Origin: Arthrobacter sp. Y81
GTDB taxonomy: Bacteria > Actinomycetota > Actinomycetes > Actinomycetales > Micrococcaceae
Length of the DNA: 64,000 nt
NCBI RefSeq assembly: GCF_002929335.1
Contig: NZ_PJIL01000003.1
Coordinates: 248,001-312,000, forward strand
Direction: 5' to 3'
Made by a program: the position numbers and the translations under genes. Below, piece after piece: positions 18,114 through 26,869 of this stretch (its first letter is position 1; each line of letters begins with the position of its first letter). The notes beneath the pieces were generated by a model that ran no database searches, was not told the origin of the DNA, and was given only the letters and a program-made list of their open reading frames with translations.

Positions 18114-18620
18114 ATGAACAAGGTACTCAGCCGCCACTTTGGAGAGATCGAGCTCAACCACGGCCGGGACCATAACATCGCCGCCAAACATGAATTGGCG
18201 GGCCGGCCGGTTGAACTGGACCTGAACATCAACGCGCATGACCACTTCGACGAGGCGGCCATGCACAAGGTTGACTACAGGTTGCGGTATCTGCCCGAGC
18301 TCGTGGACCAGGTGCGGGACATGATTGCCGAGGAGCTGGACCAGGAGGGCACCAGCCCCCAGGAGTACCGCCACTTCCACTGCAATGCCATCAAGGACGA
18401 GCACCTCAAGAAGGTGTTCGGCGTGGAGGACAGGAGCCAGCTGACGAATGCCGTGTTCCTGAAGGCCCTGAAGCTGGGCCACGTGGGAATCTACCCCGGC
18501 CAGCCCGAACGCTACTTCGTCCTGGACTTCACGCTGGGCGAGCACTTCACCGATGAGGTGCTGGTGGCTTCCGCCGACGAGGACGGCGTGGTGGACGACG
18601 AAATCGTCTGGGAGTCCTGA
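18114..18620 (+). CDS. DUF2004 domain-containing protein
   Basis: The 168-aa acidic cytosolic protein starts MNKVLSRHFGEIELN and matches the DUF2004 layout of a beta-rich first half and a helical DRSQLTNAVFLKAL segment; the end is acidic (DEDGVVDDEI). The function is unknown. ATG 18114 is preferred because the family starts there; an upstream in-frame ATG at 18075 would add 13 residues. It is closed by a long bidirectional terminator. Confidence 0.8.
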   Translation: MNKVLSRHFGEIELNHGRDHNIAAKHELAGRPVELDLNINAHDHFDEAAMHKVDYRLRYLPELVDQVRDMIAEELDQEGTSPQEYRHFHCNAIKDEHLKKVFGVEDRSQLTNAVFLKALKLGHVGIYPGQPERYFVLDFTLGEHFTDEVLVASADEDGVVDDEIVWES

Positions 18621-18651
18621 AGCACTAGATAGCTAAAGCCAGATAGTTAAA

Positions 18652-18696
18652 GCACGACGGCGGCCGGTCACCTGAGGTGACCGGCCGCCGTCGTGC
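18652..18696. terminator. bidirectional terminator between DUF2004 gene and metE
   Basis: Perfect 21-bp stem (18652-18672 with 18676-18696) and a 3-nt TGA loop, between two convergent genes. Short T-rich runs follow on both strands (TTTTGG on plus, TTTAAC on minus). Confidence 0.88.
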
Positions 18697-18721
18697 GTGG
18701 CTGCTTTTGGTTATTTGGCTG

Positions 18722-21070
18722 CTACTGCGTGGCTGCTTCCAGCAGGCCGGCGCGGACCGTCTTGGTGGCCGCGACGAGGTTACGCAGGGACTCTTCGGTC
18801 TCGGCGTAGCCGCGGGTCTTCAGGCCGCAGTCCGGGTTGACCCAGAGCTGGCGGGACGGAACGTGCTTAACAGCGGTGCTGAGCAGCTCGGTGACTTCCT
18901 GCTCACCCGGGACGCGCGGCGAGTGGATGTCGTAGACGCCCGGGCCAACGCCGCGGCCGAAGCCGTGGGACTCGAGGTCGTGAACAACCTCCATGCGTGA
19001 ACGTGCCGCCTCGATGGAGGTGACGTCCGCGTCCAGTCCGTCGATGGCGTCGATGATGGCGCCGAACTCGGAGTAGCACAGGTGGGTGTGGATCTGGGTG
19101 GCGTCGGCAGCACCGGCGGTGGCCAGGCGGAACGAGTTCACGGACCAGTCCAGGTAGGAGGCCTGGTCGGCCTTGCGCAGGGGAAGGAGTTCGCGCAGGG
19201 CGGGCTCGTCCACCTGGATGACCTTGATGCCGGCGGCTTCGAGGTCGGCGATTTCGTCGCGGAGTGCCAGGCCCACCTGGTTGGCGGTCTCGCCCAGCGG
19301 CTGGTCGTCGCGGACGAAGGACCAGGCCAGGATGGTGACCGGACCGGTGAGCATCCCCTTCATCGGCTTGCTGGTCAGCGACTGGGCGTACTCGGCCCAG
19401 GCCACCGTGATGGGGGCGCTGCGGGTGACGTCGCCCCAGAGGATGGACGGGCGGGTGCAGCGTGATCCGTAGGACTGGACCCAGCCGTGGACCGTGACGT
19501 CGAAACCTTCGAGGTTCTCGGCGAAGTACTGGACCATGTCGTTGCGCTCAGGCTCGCCGTGCACCAGCACGTCGTATCCGAGCTCTTCCTGCAGCTCCAC
19601 AACGCGCTTGATCTCGTCCTTCATGAGCTGCTCGTACTGCTCGTTGGTGAGATCGCCCTTGTTGTTGCGGGCACGGGCCGAACGGATTTCGGAGGTCTGC
19701 GGGAAGGAGCCGATGGTGGTGGTGGGCAGCGGCGGCAGGTGCAGGGCCTCTTCCTGGGCGGCTTCGCGGACCGAGTAATCGGAGCGGTTGAAGTCGGCCG
19801 GGGTCAGGGCCGCGGTGCGGGCACGCACGTCGGCGCGCTGGACGCCCTCGGCGGCGGCGCGGTTGGCGATGATACGGGTGGCCTCGTCGATGGCCGGCTG
19901 CACGGCGGCAGCGTCGGTCAGCAGGCCGGCAAGGGTCACAACCTCAACGGCCTTCTGGTCGGCGAAGGCCAGCCAGCTGCGGAGCTGCTCGGACAGCTGC
20001 GCCTCTTCCGCGACATCGTGCGGGACGTGCTGGGTGGAGGTGGACGTGCTGATGGCCAGCTTGGCCACGGACTTCTTCAGTTCGGCGATCTTGTCCGCCG
20101 AGGCCTGCAGGTCGTTGCGCCAGATGTTATGGCCGTCCACGACGCCGGCAACCAGGGTCTTGCTGCCCAGGGCGGCGAGTGCTGCTGCTGAGGGGACGGC
20201 GCCCTTGAAGACGTCGATGTGCAGGGCGTCGATGTTGGTGCCGGCAAGGGTGCCGAGCTGGCCGTTCAGTGCACCGTACGGGGTGGAAACGAACAGCTGC
20301 GGGCGCTGCGCTGCCGAGGACAGGACCTCGTAGGAGCGGGCCACCGCGGCCTGGATCTCTTCGGCGGAGGTGTCCTGGTCAACCACCAGGGCGGGCTCGT
20401 CCAGCTGGACCCAGCTGGCGCCGGCGGCGGCAAGCTTCTCCAGCAGCGCGGTGTATACCGGCAGGACGTCCTCGAGGCGGGACAGCGGGCTGAAGCCGGC
20501 CGGGGCGTCGTCGGAAGCCTTGCTCAGGAGCAGGAAGGTGACCGGGCCGACGATGTACGGGCGGGTCTCCACACCGTTGGCGAGGGCGTATTCGAATTCT
20601 TCAACGATGCGGTTGGAGGCCAGCGCGAAGTTGGTTTCCGGGCCGATTTCCGGCACCAGGTAGTGGTAGTTGGTGTCGAACCACTTGGTCATTTCCAGCG
20701 GCTGCTGGTCCTTGTTGCCGCGGGCCAGGGTGAAGTAGCCGTCGATGTCCAGCTGTCCCTCAGCGTTGAGGAGATTGCCGAAACGGGCCGGCACGGCGCC
20801 GAGGTGGGCGGCGGCGTCAAGCACCTGGTCGTAGAAGGAGAAGGTGCCGGGTACGGCTGCGGCTTCGGTGAGGCCCAGGCCCTGGAGGCGCTTGGCGGTG
20901 CCCAGCTGGATTTCCTTGGCGGCGGCGTCAAGTGCGGCGGCGTCGATCTTGCCGGCCCAGTAGGCTTCGACGGCCTTCTTCAGCTCGCGGCGGCGGCCGA
21001 TGCGCGGGTAGCCCAGGATCGAGGCGGACGGGAACGGAGTGGCCACGGCCGGGGTGTTCTGCTCAGTCAT
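18722..21070 (-). CDS. metE: cobalamin-independent methionine synthase
   Basis: The 782-aa enzyme transfers the methyl group of 5-methyl-tetrahydropteroyl-polyglutamate to homocysteine to make methionine. The N-terminal domain starts LGYPRIGRRRELKKAVE. The C-terminal catalytic domain holds the zinc ligands in QIHTHLCYSEFG (His, Cys) and NPDCGLKTR (Cys), and WSFVRDDQP of the substrate site. Full length. The ribosome site AAGGA is 7 nt before the ATG. It lies 95 nt after metF in the same orientation and is presumably co-transcribed. Confidence 0.98.
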   Translation of the reverse strand: MTEQNTPAVATPFPSASILGYPRIGRRRELKKAVEAYWAGKIDAAALDAAAKEIQLGTAKRLQGLGLTEAAAVPGTFSFYDQVLDAAAHLGAVPARFGNLLNAEGQLDIDGYFTLARGNKDQQPLEMTKWFDTNYHYLVPEIGPETNFALASNRIVEEFEYALANGVETRPYIVGPVTFLLLSKASDDAPAGFSPLSRLEDVLPVYTALLEKLAAAGASWVQLDEPALVVDQDTSAEEIQAAVARSYEVLSSAAQRPQLFVSTPYGALNGQLGTLAGTNIDALHIDVFKGAVPSAAALAALGSKTLVAGVVDGHNIWRNDLQASADKIAELKKSVAKLAISTSTSTQHVPHDVAEEAQLSEQLRSWLAFADQKAVEVVTLAGLLTDAAAVQPAIDEATRIIANRAAAEGVQRADVRARTAALTPADFNRSDYSVREAAQEEALHLPPLPTTTIGSFPQTSEIRSARARNNKGDLTNEQYEQLMKDEIKRVVELQEELGYDVLVHGEPERNDMVQYFAENLEGFDVTVHGWVQSYGSRCTRPSILWGDVTRSAPITVAWAEYAQSLTSKPMKGMLTGPVTILAWSFVRDDQPLGETANQVGLALRDEIADLEAAGIKVIQVDEPALRELLPLRKADQASYLDWSVNSFRLATAGAADATQIHTHLCYSEFGAIIDAIDGLDADVTSIEAARSRMEVVHDLESHGFGRGVGPGVYDIHSPRVPGEQEVTELLSTAVKHVPSRQLWVNPDCGLKTRGYAETEESLRNLVAATKTVRAGLLEAATQ

Positions 21071-21165
21071 GTGAAATTCCTTGGATGTGTCGGTGAAAAA
21101 TCGGGGGTGTTCGGTGCTGCAGGTGCTACCTGCTTGGTGCTAAGGGGATCGGGCGGGGGTGGCCC

Positions 21166-22137
21166 TCAGCTCGCCATTTCCTGGTGGCGGCGGGCAATGG
21201 CACTGAGCCTGCTCGCCGGACGGGCGGGCCGCGGCAGTGCCAGTTTGTCCAGGACTTCCAGCGCGCACGCATGTTCGTTGAAGGTGTACAGGTGGATTCC
21301 CGGTGCTCCGGCGTCCAGGGCCGCGTTGGCCAGATCCACCGTGGCGCGGACGCCGATCAGCCGGCGTTCGGCGTCGCTGTCCGCGGCGGCCAGCCGTGCC
21401 ATCAGTTCCGGAGCTGGTTCGACGCCGGTGAGCTCACCCAGGCGGGTCAGCCGGCGCACGCTGGTCAGTGGCATGACGCCCGGGATGATGGGAATCGTGA
21501 CCCCCGCCCGGCGTGCCCTCGTGATGAGGTCGGCGTACTGCTCGGTCTGGAAAAACACCTGGGTGATGGCGAAGTCGGCACCGGAGCGCTGCTTGGCCAG
21601 CAGCACCTCGACGTCGTGGGCCTCAGTGGGTGATTCCGGATGCCGGGTGGGGTACGCGGCCACGCCGACCGCCACTTTGCCGGCGCACAGCAGGGCCGAA
21701 CGGCGCTGCTCCACGCGGCGGATCAGTTCGATGAGGTCCTGGGCGTAGCGCAGGGAGCCGACGACGGGGGTCCCGCCGTCCTTGGGCTGGTCACCGCGAA
21801 GCGCCAGGATGCCCCGGACACCGACGTCGAGCAGTTCACCGATGATTTCGGACAGCTCCTGGGGCGTGTTGCCCACGCACGTCAGGTGTGCCAGCGGGCG
21901 CAGCGTCGTCTCCAGCAGGAGCCGGTTGATGAGTTCGACGGCGGTGTCCCGGTTGGAGCCGCTGGCGCCGTAGGTCACGGACACGTAGTCCGGGTCCGTG
22001 GATTCCAGCTCGCGGATGGTGGTCCAGAGCGATTCGGCGGCAGCCGGGGAACGCGGCGGGAACAGCTCATAAGAGAGCGCCACCGGAGCTGTGTCGGATA
22101 GATTCGAGTGCGTGTCAATAAGGCTAGGTGGAGACAT
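21166..22137 (-). CDS. metF: methylenetetrahydrofolate reductase
   Basis: The 323-aa FAD-dependent enzyme makes 5-methyl-THF, the methyl donor for the MetE encoded next to it. The TIM-barrel signatures are present: SYELFPPRS at the start, YVSVTYGASGSNRD, HLTCVGNT, ILALRGDQP and the FAD/folate region ITQVFFQTEQY. The length matches single-domain bacterial MetF. It is the first gene of a metF-metE unit behind a leader of about 250 nt. Confidence 0.97.
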   Translation of the reverse strand: MSPPSLIDTHSNLSDTAPVALSYELFPPRSPAAAESLWTTIRELESTDPDYVSVTYGASGSNRDTAVELINRLLLETTLRPLAHLTCVGNTPQELSEIIGELLDVGVRGILALRGDQPKDGGTPVVGSLRYAQDLIELIRRVEQRRSALLCAGKVAVGVAAYPTRHPESPTEAHDVEVLLAKQRSGADFAITQVFFQTEQYADLITRARRAGVTIPIIPGVMPLTSVRRLTRLGELTGVEPAPELMARLAAADSDAERRLIGVRATVDLANAALDAGAPGIHLYTFNEHACALEVLDKLALPRPARPASRLSAIARRHQEMAS

Positions 22138-22394
22138 TTGCGTCCTTGGCTTTGAGCCATTGGCGGCAGCTGCGCCTCAGTCCTTGGGACCTCGGAAACG
22201 CAGAACCGTCAATGAATTTGAGTTTGGGGAACACGGATTGAACTTCGGCAGGGCGCAGCCGCGACTGTTACGCCTGACAAGAAGTTCTCCGTGAGCAAAT
22301 GTCAGGCCCACATGGGGGCACCCACACCCTCCTGGCGGCCGCTGGGCGGCACATCCAATGCGGAGGATCGCTGACACGTTACGTCGGTAACTTG
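22138..22394 (-). promoter_or_regulatory. long structured leader of metF-metE
   Basis: The predicted transcript runs from about 22394 to the metF start. It contains a GTTAC-CGAC-GTAAC hairpin at the 5' end, a 6-bp TGTCAG/CTGACA helix enclosing about 60 nt with an inner ATCCTCC/GGAGGGT helix, and a later CCTGACA/TGTCAGG helix competing for the same strand. This mutually exclusive pairing is typical of attenuators or riboswitches. I could not match it to SAM, cobalamin or T-box consensus. A 66-codon GTG frame (22377-22177), rich in Cys, spans it and could be a leader peptide. Confidence 0.4.
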
Positions 22395-22400
22395 TATAAG

Positions 22401-22429
22401 ACTCTAGGGCCCACCTCCGGAGCGTTCAA
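22401..22429 (-). promoter_or_regulatory. predicted metF-metE promoter
   Basis: Minus strand: TTGAAC (22429-22424), 17-nt spacer, TAGAGT (22406-22401). The start point is expected near 22394. Confidence 0.55.
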
Positions 22430-22547
22430 GCTGGCCGCCGAATTAAGACGCACCTTTACGCCCTGTTGCGTCACGGCACAGAACATTGTTCGCCCAAAAG
22501 CCCCGAAGCGACCAGTACCCGGAAGCCCTGGCCGGCTGACCGCGGTT

Positions 22548-23441
22548 TCAAGCCTCCCGCCGGGCCGCCTTCTGGAGCCGCCGGCGCCCCCACCACACTG
22601 CAGCGACCATCAGTCCCAGGACATCGGCGAACCCCAGGATCGCCTCCCATGGAAGTTCTATGTCCCCGCTGTTGAGGTTGTTGAAAAAGGACCCTAGGGG
22701 TGTGAGCAGCGGCCACAGAACAAGGACGTTCCGGACCAGCGCAAAGGCCACGGCGTATACAACGCCAAGCCCGAACAGGAAGGGCATTCCTTCCGCGCCC
22801 ATCCCGTAGCCAACGTGATAAGCGGCGTAGAGGGCCGCCGCCAGCGCTATGCCGGGGACCTGGCCCAGGCTCGCGGTGAGGCGCGTCTGGACGAAACCCC
22901 GGAAGAAGACTGTCTCGAATGCGCCGACAGTCAACGACATAACGAGCAGCGGCACCCAGTCCACGGGCGCCGGCAGGGTGTAGCCAAAGAGGGTGATTGC
23001 GAATTGGATGGCAGCCAGAACAAGTCCCAGGATGACAGCCGCCTTCCAGTTTCCCAGCCACAGCCCCACATCGGACAATGGCCGGCGCCGTCGCACCGTG
23101 TAGAACACCGGCCCTGCGACCCCCAGGACAAGTCCGGCGCCGAAGCAAAGGAAGAGGCCGAGGACATTGGCAACGGTGAACATCGTAAATGCAAGGCGGA
23201 AGAGCCCGACGACGGCGAGGTAAAGCACCACGACGACGGCGAGATCCAGCTTGTCGACTCTCTTCCGCCGGTTCCCCCCGCGGAGGACACCGGGACCTGC
23301 CAGGACGGCGAGCAGCAGCGCTGAAGCCGGGATCACCAACCCAAATACGGTCAGGTCCAGGACCGCCAGCGACAGCATCGCCGCAACCAGCCACGACGCC
23401 CACACCCATTTAAGCCTGTCTTCAGTTTCTGCAATCCTCAT
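22548..23441 (-). CDS. CPBP family intramembrane metalloprotease
   Basis: The 297-aa polytopic protein has about eight hydrophobic segments. CPBP/Abi motifs are FETVFFRGF (Glu and Arg, about residue 175), AALYAAYHVG (His, about 205) and a C-terminal NNLNSGDI stretch. The first motif has a single Glu (ET) where most members have EE. Such proteins are intramembrane proteases, used for prenyl-protein processing in eukaryotes and for bacteriocin immunity or stress signalling in bacteria. The start at ATG 23441 is not well supported by a ribosome site. It lies 137 nt after the MoxR-VWA operon on the same strand and may belong to it. Confidence 0.85.
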   Translation of the reverse strand: MRIAETEDRLKWVWASWLVAAMLSLAVLDLTVFGLVIPASALLLAVLAGPGVLRGGNRRKRVDKLDLAVVVVLYLAVVGLFRLAFTMFTVANVLGLFLCFGAGLVLGVAGPVFYTVRRRRPLSDVGLWLGNWKAAVILGLVLAAIQFAITLFGYTLPAPVDWVPLLVMSLTVGAFETVFFRGFVQTRLTASLGQVPGIALAAALYAAYHVGYGMGAEGMPFLFGLGVVYAVAFALVRNVLVLWPLLTPLGSFFNNLNSGDIELPWEAILGFADVLGLMVAAVWWGRRRLQKAARREA

Positions 23442-23578
23442 GAGGAGCCGCCGCTCTCTTGTTCCGCCTCCCCCGTCATTAGCTTGGTACGCGTCCGTCG
23501 TTGGCGCTAGGGGATTTGGTCGCAGTCTGCCTGCGTGGGCGCCCGGACTACCAGCGGCCACGGATTACCTGCAGCAAG

Positions 23579-24376
23579 TCACCAGGGCTTTTCTGCCCCG
23601 GTTTCGGATTCGCTGCCGTTCAGGTATTCGTCCCGCTGCCTGCCGTCGTTCCGCTCCCGCTGCGCGGATTTGGCAGACTCTTCGAGCTTGTCCAGCTCGC
23701 TCTGTTGCGGTTCGGGATCGGGCTGCGGCTGCTCATCGGAGCCCTCGCCGGGTTCCGCCGCCGGGCTTCCGAGCTTGTCCGCTTTGGCCTGCAGCCGCTC
23801 TCCGGCTTCCCGCAGGCGGTCGCCTACACCGTCGGCTCCGTTGGCGCTCTCCTGGCTGCCTTCCGGGCTGAAGCATCCGGGCGGGGCAGCCTTGACCACG
23901 GCCAGGCCGTCGTCGTAAAGTTTGGCGGCTTCCGCGCCGGCGTTGCCGGGCTCTGCAGTCTGGTCGGCCAGCCGTTCGATGCTCAGGACCAGGTTGACGC
24001 GCACCTTGCACTCATCGGCCGGCGGCGCGTCGGCCAGGGACGCCTCGAAGAGCGTGCGGGCGCCGGCGTAGTCACCGCTCAGCACCAGGGCATCGCCGGC
24101 GGCAAAGGGCGCCTTGTGCCGTTCCACGAAATTCGCGATTCCCAGCCCGGAGGCCGCGGACGCGACGGTAGCCTGGTCGCCGCTGCCGAAGGCCCCGGCA
24201 GCCTGGCCGCCCAGGTAACCGACGCTCAGCAGCTTGACGGCGAGCGCCACGGCAGCCAATGCGGGCACAGCGGATACAAGCAACAGGCGGTGCCGTAGGT
24301 GTTTTCCCTGATATGGCTTTCCCCGGTTCGGCTTTCCCTCTTGCGACGGAGTTGGCGGGAACGGCTCCCTGTTCAT
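23579..24376 (-). CDS. membrane-anchored helical protein of the MoxR-VWA operon
   Basis: The 265-aa protein has one N-terminal membrane helix (about residues 30-50: LLLVSAVPALAAVALAVKL). An extracytoplasmic helical part follows, with a TPR-like pair (FAAGDALVLSGDYAGARTLF). The tail is long, Gln/Glu/Pro-rich and probably disordered. Its position after two VWA genes matches the BatC/BatE-like accessory proteins of MoxR operons, but sequence similarity is not obvious. The ATG overlaps the stop of the preceding gene by 4 nt. Confidence 0.75.
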   Translation of the reverse strand: MNREPFPPTPSQEGKPNRGKPYQGKHLRHRLLLVSAVPALAAVALAVKLLSVGYLGGQAAGAFGSGDQATVASAASGLGIANFVERHKAPFAAGDALVLSGDYAGARTLFEASLADAPPADECKVRVNLVLSIERLADQTAEPGNAGAEAAKLYDDGLAVVKAAPPGCFSPEGSQESANGADGVGDRLREAGERLQAKADKLGSPAAEPGEGSDEQPQPDPEPQQSELDKLEESAKSAQRERNDGRQRDEYLNGSESETGAEKPW

Positions 24377-25383
24377 GCGCGGGCCCCCTTTTCCGCCGGT
24401 CTGAGCTGCCTCAGCTGGCGAAGCACCCTAAGGCTCTCCCACAGGGCAAGGACGAACGCGGCCAGCGCCGGCGCCCAGTAGAGTTCCACCCGGCCCTCGA
24501 GGGACTCCGACGTTTCCTTCAGCGCTCCAGTCCTGGCCGCCTGCATCATCGGGGCCACTGCATCCCCTGCCGCGCGGTGCACATACGGCACACCGAGCTG
24601 CGCTGCGATCCCTCTCAGCATGTCCTCATCGATTCGGGACACGGCGTCCCCGGCGCTGCCGCCGCTGCGGTCCTGGATGTAGTCAGTGCTCGCGGCGGAT
24701 GAATAGTTGGTCTTCTCCTTCATCCGGCCGCCCTGCGCGGTACCGTAACCGAGTACCGCGCCGCCGTTCACCAGCGAGGCATCCACGCGCATCGGCTCCG
24801 GTGCCTTGCCGCTGGTCTGCTCGCCGTCGCCAAGGTAGTACACGATCCGGGCCCGCTCAGGGTGGCTGTCCCGTGCTGCCTTCAGCCGTTCGTTAAGCAG
24901 AGTCCGGGCAACCGTCACGCTGCTGCCCGTGGAATATACGGTGACCTGGGGCTCCAGGACAGCGGTCAGGGTGTCGAGGGCGGAGGCGTCCGTGGTCAGC
25001 GGCATCCGGACGACGGCCTGGGAGTCGAACGTGATCATGGAGAACCTGGCTCCGGCGAGCTCACCGGCTATGGCCATGATGTCCTTCCGGACGCCGTCGA
25101 GCCTGGGGCTGCCGTTTCCGTAGTCCTCGGCTGCGATGCTGCTGGTGGTGTCCACAACAAAAAAGACATTCACGTCGGTTGCGGCAGCCCGGACGCTCCC
25201 GCCAGGTACACCGGGCCGGAGGGCCGCCAACAAAAGCAGAACCACGAGTCCCGCCGGCAGCAACGCGCCGCGGAGTCCCGCGCGGCCGGGCCGGCTTCGG
25301 ACGGCCGTCCATGCCAGGACAACGACGACGGCGAGAATCACCGGAACCATAACCCACCAGGGCCAGATCGGCTGAAAGGTCAT
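24373..25383 (-). CDS. VWA domain membrane protein (second of pair)
   Basis: The 336-aa protein has two N-terminal membrane helices (residues about 8-25 and 37-57), a VWA domain with MIDAS DTTSSI (Asp about 78, DxTxS form), and a C-terminal helix near residue 310. The VWA domain should face the outside and bind a partner through a divalent metal. It overlaps both neighbours by 4 nt (ATGA), indicating tight translational coupling. Similar to BatB-type components of MoxR-associated systems. Confidence 0.88.
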   Translation of the reverse strand: MTFQPIWPWWVMVPVILAVVVVLAWTAVRSRPGRAGLRGALLPAGLVVLLLLAALRPGVPGGSVRAAATDVNVFFVVDTTSSIAAEDYGNGSPRLDGVRKDIMAIAGELAGARFSMITFDSQAVVRMPLTTDASALDTLTAVLEPQVTVYSTGSSVTVARTLLNERLKAARDSHPERARIVYYLGDGEQTSGKAPEPMRVDASLVNGGAVLGYGTAQGGRMKEKTNYSSAASTDYIQDRSGGSAGDAVSRIDEDMLRGIAAQLGVPYVHRAAGDAVAPMMQAARTGALKETSESLEGRVELYWAPALAAFVLALWESLRVLRQLRQLRPAEKGARA

Positions 25384-26393
25384 GACCTGAGCCTCCAGGA
25401 CACGCCGGCCAGCACCAGGCCGGACACCAAGGCGATTCCCAGCGGGATCTCGGCGCGGTCCGCCACGGCGGCCTGCGGGGCGCCCTTGAACGCGGTGGCC
25501 CCAGTCGCCTGGACCTTGCGGATGATGTCCTGGACCGCTTCCGGGCTGTCCAGCGCGTAGTACGCCCCGCCCGTCCCTTCCGCTGCCGTCCTCAGCTGGG
25601 CGCCGGGCTGGGCCGGGTCCGTCCCATAGTCGAAGTCTCCGGGGTTGAGGGCGTACATGCGGACGTCCTTCTTCTTGGCCAGCACCGCCGCTTCCTGGAG
25701 GGTGAAGATGGGATCACCCGAGACGAAGTTGTCGGTGGCCAGGATGACCGAACGCGACCGTTCCTGTGTGCCGCCGGCTCCGGCCTGCCCACCCTGATCG
25801 GCCGCCGGGAAGCCCTGCACGCACGAAGCCAGCCCGTCACCGATCAGCGAGGACCCGGCGCCGTTCCAGGTGCCGTCCAGGAAACCGGCGCTTCCGGGAG
25901 CCCCGTCGAACGCTTCCTTGGCAACCTGAAGCTGTTCCTGCACGAAGTCATAGTCATCAGTCAGCGGGAACACCTGCACCGCGCTGCTGTCGAAGACGGT
26001 CAGGCCCAGCCGTTCGCCGTCGAATCCCTGTGCCAGCCGGGCGAAGACTTCCACCACCGCAGCGTCGGCGCTGCTCATGGATCCCGACGCGTCCAGGCAC
26101 AGGATGATGTCGCGGTTGCGCTGCTCGGGGCTGACAGTGCTTCGCTCGGCCGGCCGTGCCGCCGAAACCACTGCCGCCACCATCAGCACTCCCCCGGCGA
26201 CCGCGGCAACAGTGAGCCAACGGCGGTGGCGCCTCAAAGCGGCCTGGTACTCCGGCAGTTCGGTGAGCCGGTGGCTGTGGGCCACGGGCCGCCGGAGGGA
26301 ACCGTGGCTCCGGTCCCGCTTCCGGGCCACCCAGTACGTTCCCACGGCCATCAGGAGGGCCGCCGGAATCATCCACCAGAAGATCAGTTCCAT
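25380..26393 (-). CDS. VWA domain membrane protein (first of pair)
   Basis: The 337-aa BatA-like protein has an N-terminal helix (IFWWMIPAALLMAVGTYWVA), a second helix near residue 62, a VWA domain with a complete MIDAS DASGSMS (about residue 100), and a C-terminal helix (LGIALVSGLVLAGVSW). The intact DxSxS motif suggests metal-dependent partner binding. It overlaps the upstream TM-protein gene by 10 nt and the next VWA gene by 4 nt. Confidence 0.9.
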   Translation of the reverse strand: MELIFWWMIPAALLMAVGTYWVARKRDRSHGSLRRPVAHSHRLTELPEYQAALRRHRRWLTVAAVAGGVLMVAAVVSAARPAERSTVSPEQRNRDIILCLDASGSMSSADAAVVEVFARLAQGFDGERLGLTVFDSSAVQVFPLTDDYDFVQEQLQVAKEAFDGAPGSAGFLDGTWNGAGSSLIGDGLASCVQGFPAADQGGQAGAGGTQERSRSVILATDNFVSGDPIFTLQEAAVLAKKKDVRMYALNPGDFDYGTDPAQPGAQLRTAAEGTGGAYYALDSPEAVQDIIRKVQATGATAFKGAPQAAVADRAEIPLGIALVSGLVLAGVSWRLRS

Positions 26394-26869
26394 GCCCGGA
26401 CCACCTCCCGGGCCGTGTCCGCCGCGGCCGCGACAGAGTCGCGGGGTTCAGTATCCCGGGGCTCAGGGCCGAATTCGGCCGGATAAAGGCTGCTGATGGC
26501 CAACGCGGCCGCCGGAATGCCCTGCCGGTGGAGTTCCGCCAGGGTCATCCGCGGAGCGTCGATCCCGGCAATGTCGCGGACAAAGCTCCTGATCAGCAGG
26601 CTCAGCTCCTGGTGGGAGGCGCGCGCCGACACCCGGCCGGCCGCCGCGTCGACGGCCACGGCATCGATGCGGCGCAGGTACTCCTGCTTGAGGCCGGACG
26701 GATCCGACGGCCGACCGGAGGGTGCGGCGGGCACCGTACCCGGCCGTTGCCGGGTGCTCAGGAAGACGAAGGCAAACCAGGCTGCCACGAGGAACAGCAG
26801 GCCCAGGCCGGCCCACGTCAACCACTCGCTGTACGTCAGCGGGGCATAGAAACCGGAATCATTTTCCAC
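26384..26869 (-). CDS. single-pass membrane protein of the MoxR-VWA operon
   Basis: The 161-aa protein has one membrane helix near residues 17-36 (AGLGLLFLVAAWFAFVFL) followed by a cytoplasmic helical domain (QEYLRRIDAV, ELSLLIRSFVRDIAGI). The layout resembles DUF4381-like proteins found in the same operon position in other MoxR loci. It overlaps the DUF58 gene by 11 nt and the next gene by 10 nt. Confidence 0.78.
   Translation of the reverse strand: MENDSGFYAPLTYSEWLTWAGLGLLFLVAAWFAFVFLSTRQRPGTVPAAPSGRPSDPSGLKQEYLRRIDAVAVDAAAGRVSARASHQELSLLIRSFVRDIAGIDAPRMTLAELHRQGIPAAALAISSLYPAEFGPEPRDTEPRDSVAAAADTAREVVRAWN

Noticed and set aside
22240-22330. Cobalamin-riboswitch-like words (GCGACTGTTA on plus, GCCAGGAG on minus) near metF
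   Set aside because: The blocks lie on opposite strands and in the wrong order; no full B12 core can be assembled.
22300-22380. SAM-IV-like words (GTCAGCG, GGGTGCCCC) in the metF leader
   Set aside because: The conserved CCGGCAACCCTCC element and pseudoknot partners are missing.
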